A stretch of 15,147 nt of DNA from Syntrophomonadaceae bacterium (GTDB lineage: Bacteria; Bacillota; Syntrophomonadia; Syntrophomonadales; Syntrophomonadaceae): contig JAQUBU010000027.1 in assembly GCA_028686565.1 (NCBI GenBank), positions 1 through 15,147 of the forward strand, given 5' to 3'. Both the position numbers and the translations under genes were made by a program. Each line of letters starts with the position of its first letter. Position 1 is the first letter of the stretch. The notes beneath the pieces are model-generated. The model did not search any database, was not told where the DNA came from, and saw only the letters and a list, made by a program, of their open reading frames with translations. Shown in pieces: positions 12,929 through 15,147 of this stretch.

Positions 12929-14323
12929 TTGCCCAAGCGGAAGCGTTTTTTTTCCATTAAGCCCAAACTGGCGCCAGTTAATCCGGACTTTCAAAATTAC
13001 ATGGCTTATTATTTAAGCGGGGAAACCGAAATAGCAGAGCACGGTCGAAAAATGGGTTTTATTCCTCCCCCCTTGAATTTATCGCATCTCAAAGGAAAAC
13101 AATTGTTTAAGAATTATAAGGCAATGGCATTTTTGCCTTATTTCGATTTGCGCAAGGAAGGCAAGCTCAGTCCCATACGAGATCAAGGCCCTGCCGGAAC
13201 ATGTTGGGCATTTGCCAGCTACGGCTCATTGGAATCATTTCTTCTTCCTCAGGAAAAAGTGGATTTTTCCGAAAACAATATGAAGAATCTAATGAGTGAA
13301 AACTGTGCCGAAGGTTATGATCGCTGGCCTGACGAAGGCGGAAACCAATTTATATCTACAGCTTATTTGGCACGTTGGAGCGGTCCGGTTTTAGAAGAGG
13401 AAGACCCCTATGATCCATCCAACGCCAATTCATGTTCAGTTTTTGCTCCCCGAAAACATATTCAGCAAGTGATTTATATACCTGATAGAAATGGAGCATT
13501 GGATAATAACAATATTAAACAAGCAGTGCTTAACTTTGGTGCGGTATTTACCTCCATGTATTATGCTGATTCCAGTTATAATGATGATCAATACAGTTAT
13601 TACTATCGTGGAACAACATTTCCCAATCATGCTATTTGCCTGGTTGGCTGGGATGATAACTATGATAAGGAGAAATTTGCAAATCCCCCTGCCGGCAACG
13701 GGGCATTTATCGGACGTAATAGTTGGGGAACTTCCTGGGGTGATAAAGGATATTTCTATATATCATATTATGATTCCTGGATAGGCAAGAATAATGCATT
13801 GTTTAACAATGCTGAAAACCCCGGCATTTACGATGCAGTGTATCAGTATGATACTCTGGGATGGGTTGCTTCTACAGGTTATAATAGTCCCAGCGCATGG
13901 TTCGCCAATATGTTTACTGCCGAGGCCCGGCAAGATTTGATGGCGGTAAGCTGGTATGTAGGATCTGTAAATGCGGATTACCAGCTAATGGTTTATACCA
14001 ACCCGCAGGGTGATAATCCCCGCAGCGGAGTACGTGTTAAAAATCTTAGCGGAGTTATTGCTGAACCGGGATACTATACCAAGATATTTAAAAAGCCATT
14101 TTCCTTAAATGAGGGTCAGAAGTTCTCAATATTACTACGTTTGTCAACTCCTGGTTATAATTATCCGATACCTTTGGAAATGGCACTCCCTGGTTACAGC
14201 AGTAAAGCCCGGTCCGCAAAAGGACAGAGTTTCATCAGCAGAAATGGCCGTAACTGGGAGGAACCGATCAGCACCTGGGATAATTCCAGTGTCTGTATTA
14301 AAGCCTTTGCTAATTATAAGTAA
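12929..14323 (+). CDS. Papain-family (C1) cysteine peptidase with lectin-like C-terminal region
   Basis: About 464 residues. The peptidase part (about 65-290) has the oxyanion Gln86 and nucleophile Cys92 in RDQGPAGTCWAFAS, catalytic His234 in PNHAICLVGW, and Asn264 in GRNSWGTSWGDKGYFYISY, so all four active residues are present. The remaining 170 residues (DAVYQYDTLGW, then ANMFTAEARQDLMAVSWYV and YYTKIFKKPFSL) resemble the lectin-like domain often fused to clostridial C1 peptidases. Start choice: an open frame reaches GTG 12791, but AAGGAGG at 12915-12921 sits seven bases before TTG 12929, which is preferred and yields MPKRKRFF. With this start no signal peptide is seen, whereas most relatives are thought to be secreted. 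It is divergent from ku across about 230 bp and followed by no clear terminator. Confidence 0.88.
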   Translation: MPKRKRFFSIKPKLAPVNPDFQNYMAYYLSGETEIAEHGRKMGFIPPPLNLSHLKGKQLFKNYKAMAFLPYFDLRKEGKLSPIRDQGPAGTCWAFASYGSLESFLLPQEKVDFSENNMKNLMSENCAEGYDRWPDEGGNQFISTAYLARWSGPVLEEEDPYDPSNANSCSVFAPRKHIQQVIYIPDRNGALDNNNIKQAVLNFGAVFTSMYYADSSYNDDQYSYYYRGTTFPNHAICLVGWDDNYDKEKFANPPAGNGAFIGRNSWGTSWGDKGYFYISYYDSWIGKNNALFNNAENPGIYDAVYQYDTLGWVASTGYNSPSAWFANMFTAEARQDLMAVSWYVGSVNADYQLMVYTNPQGDNPRSGVRVKNLSGVIAEPGYYTKIFKKPFSLNEGQKFSILLRLSTPGYNYPIPLEMALPGYSSKARSAKGQSFISRNGRNWEEPISTWDNSSVCIKAFANYK

Positions 14324-14346
14324 CAGAGTATAAATCTTGACATGGA

Positions 14347-14375
14347 TTTACAACCAGATAATTCCTTCCTATGTT
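14347..14375 (+). promoter_or_regulatory. Vegetative-type promoter for the DUF502 gene
   Basis: TTTACA (14347-14352), a 17-bp spacer and TATGTT (14370-14375), followed by AAAATAG. A TTGACA at 14337 is closer to consensus but 27 bp from the -10, too far. It lies 24 bp after the peptidase stop and about 210 bp before the next start, implying a long leader. Confidence 0.5.
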
Positions 14376-14382
14376 AAAATAG

Positions 14383-14588
14383 CATTAATAGTATGGTGTT
14401 AATGATTAGGCGGGAGAAGTAGAACCTAATGAATATCATCCAGCTTTGCTCATGGATGCTTTGTCAGCTGGATATTTGCTATAAGATACAGTATCGGGGG
14501 TAAGGGGGCGAATATATCCTGCAGGTTGTAGAGGATAGTATAGATTATAGTATAAACTAGAATAATCGTAACAAATGGGGGAATATAT
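14383..14588 (+). ncRNA. Candidate structured 5' leader of the DUF502 mRNA
   Basis: Three successive foldbacks follow the promoter: ATTAGG/CCTAAT (14405-14410 and 14425-14430, 14-base purine-rich loop), ATCCAGCT/AGCTGGAT (14438-14445 and 14466-14473, 20-base loop) and GATAC-A-GTATC (14485-14495). A GGGGGTAAGGGGG stretch comes next. I do not recognise a known riboswitch class. A regulatory leader or a small RNA is possible; chance pairing is not excluded. Confidence 0.35.
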
Positions 14589-15147
14589 ATGAAAAAATTA
14601 AGTCGTTATTTTTTAAATGGGTTAATATTTATTGTTCCAATTGTTCTAACCCTATATATCTTTTATGTAGTTTTTGTTAAAATCGACAGCCTGATAAAAA
14701 TACCTTTGCCGGGAATTGGTACTATACCAGGGGTAGGTTTTATAGCTACTATTGCTTTAATTACTCTAACCGGAATGTTGGTTTCAAACTTTATAACCCG
14801 CAAGCTGCTTTTGCTGATGGACAACCTGTTAAATCGCTTGCCATTGGTTAAACTGCTTTATTCGTCAATCAAGGATCTTATTAATGCCTTTTTGGGGGAC
14901 AAGAAAACCTTTAGCAAACCAGTTATAGTAAGCCTTTCTTCTGACTCTCATGCTCATGTACTGGGATTTATAACCTGTGAAAGTCTTGATAGTTTCAACC
15001 TTCCGGAATATGTAGCAGTTTATGTCCCGCAATCCTATAATTTCGCAGGCAACCTGCTCATATTTCCACGTGAACAGGTTCAGGTCCTTGATGCTAATAG
15101 TTCGGATGTAATGACCTTTATTGTCTCAGGTGGTGTAGCATCCAGCT
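14589..15147 (+). CDS. DUF502 family membrane protein, 5' part (runs off window)
   Basis: The first 186 codons of a frame open to the right edge. The start ATG has GGGGG about seven bases upstream. The N-terminus (MKKLSRYFLNGLIFIVPIVL, continuing hydrophobic) is one membrane helix. A second hydrophobic segment (PGVGFIATIALITLTGMLVSNF) follows, then MDNLLNRLPLVKLLYSSIKD, the conserved DUF502 block with the R/N-x-P-x-V-x-x-x-Y pattern, and a soluble region ending in FIVSGGVAS. The family is widespread in bacteria and plants with no settled biochemical role. The long hairpin-rich leader and its own promoter suggest independent regulation. Confidence 0.82.
   Translation, partial: MKKLSRYFLNGLIFIVPIVLTLYIFYVVFVKIDSLIKIPLPGIGTIPGVGFIATIALITLTGMLVSNFITRKLLLLMDNLLNRLPLVKLLYSSIKDLINAFLGDKKTFSKPVIVSLSSDSHAHVLGFITCESLDSFNLPEYVAVYVPQSYNFAGNLLIFPREQVQVLDANSSDVMTFIVSGGVASS

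Noticed and set aside
13491..13784. 97-codon plus-strand frame inside the peptidase gene
   Set aside because: Out-of-frame shadow across the catalytic His/Asn region of a clear C1 peptidase.
14383..14588. Known riboswitch (glutamine, SAM, M-box, fluoride, THF types considered)
   Set aside because: Only loose resemblance in purine-rich loops; the conserved cores of these classes are not present.
1..15147. CRISPR array, tRNA or rRNA genes
   Set aside because: No regularly spaced repeats, cloverleaf-like segments or rRNA-like stretches were found on reading the window.

Overview
The window looks like chromosomal DNA from an AT-rich, anaerobic, probably spore-forming Firmicute (Clostridia, possibly a Syntrophomonas- or Desulfotomaculum-like lineage; the genus is inference). 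The clues are AT-rich intergenic DNA, strong AGGAGG-type ribosome binding sites, unusually frequent TTG starts, a formate-dehydrogenase accessory gene, a molybdopterin-type small protein and a bacterial Ku/LigD repair cluster. No rRNA, tRNA, CRISPR array or intact transposase was seen.

Layout from left to right. (1) 1-1765, plus strand: the 3' part of a copper-exporting P1B ATPase (copA) and its chaperone copZ, closed by a hairpin. (2) 1876-4508, minus strand: a cysteine-rich DNRLRE-type protein, then an operon of a REC-GGDEF response regulator and fdhD. A perfect 20-bp palindrome lies upstream of that operon. (3) 4509-6559: phosphatidylserine synthase (pssA) and a CoA-pyrophosphatase-like NUDIX gene on the plus strand, bracketed by two copies of an imperfect repeat in the same orientation. 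(4) 6560-8808: a DHH phosphoesterase and a Sir2 deacetylase (minus), with a divergent single-domain Mop/TOBE protein (plus). (5) 9105-12698: an orphan CD-NTase-fold gene (plus), convergent by 4 bp with a three-gene NHEJ operon (minus) in which Ku, the ATP-dependent ligase and the LigD-type polymerase are separate proteins. (6) 12929-15147, plus strand: a papain-family (C1) peptidase with a C-terminal lectin-like region, then a promoter, a hairpin-rich leader and the 5' part of a DUF502 membrane protein.

How the genes connect. copA and copZ form a copper-efflux pair. fdhD and mop both point to molybdenum or tungsten metabolism, but no formate dehydrogenase is in view. Ku, ligase and polymerase together should give non-homologous end joining, perhaps used in dormant cells or spores. 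The most unusual item is the CD-NTase homologue. It keeps the fold's GS motif, helical C-terminal half and terminal W-x3-FG-x2-FP signature, but both Asp of the catalytic D-x-D are Asn and the probable third Asp is Glu. It has no recognisable CBASS effector beside it, so it looks like a non-catalytic (pseudoenzyme) member of the cGAS/DncV-like family.

Several starts were moved to internal TTG or GTG codons because a strong Shine-Dalgarno sequence sits inside the longer open frame. This applies to the DNRLRE gene, the CD-NTase gene, ku and the peptidase.
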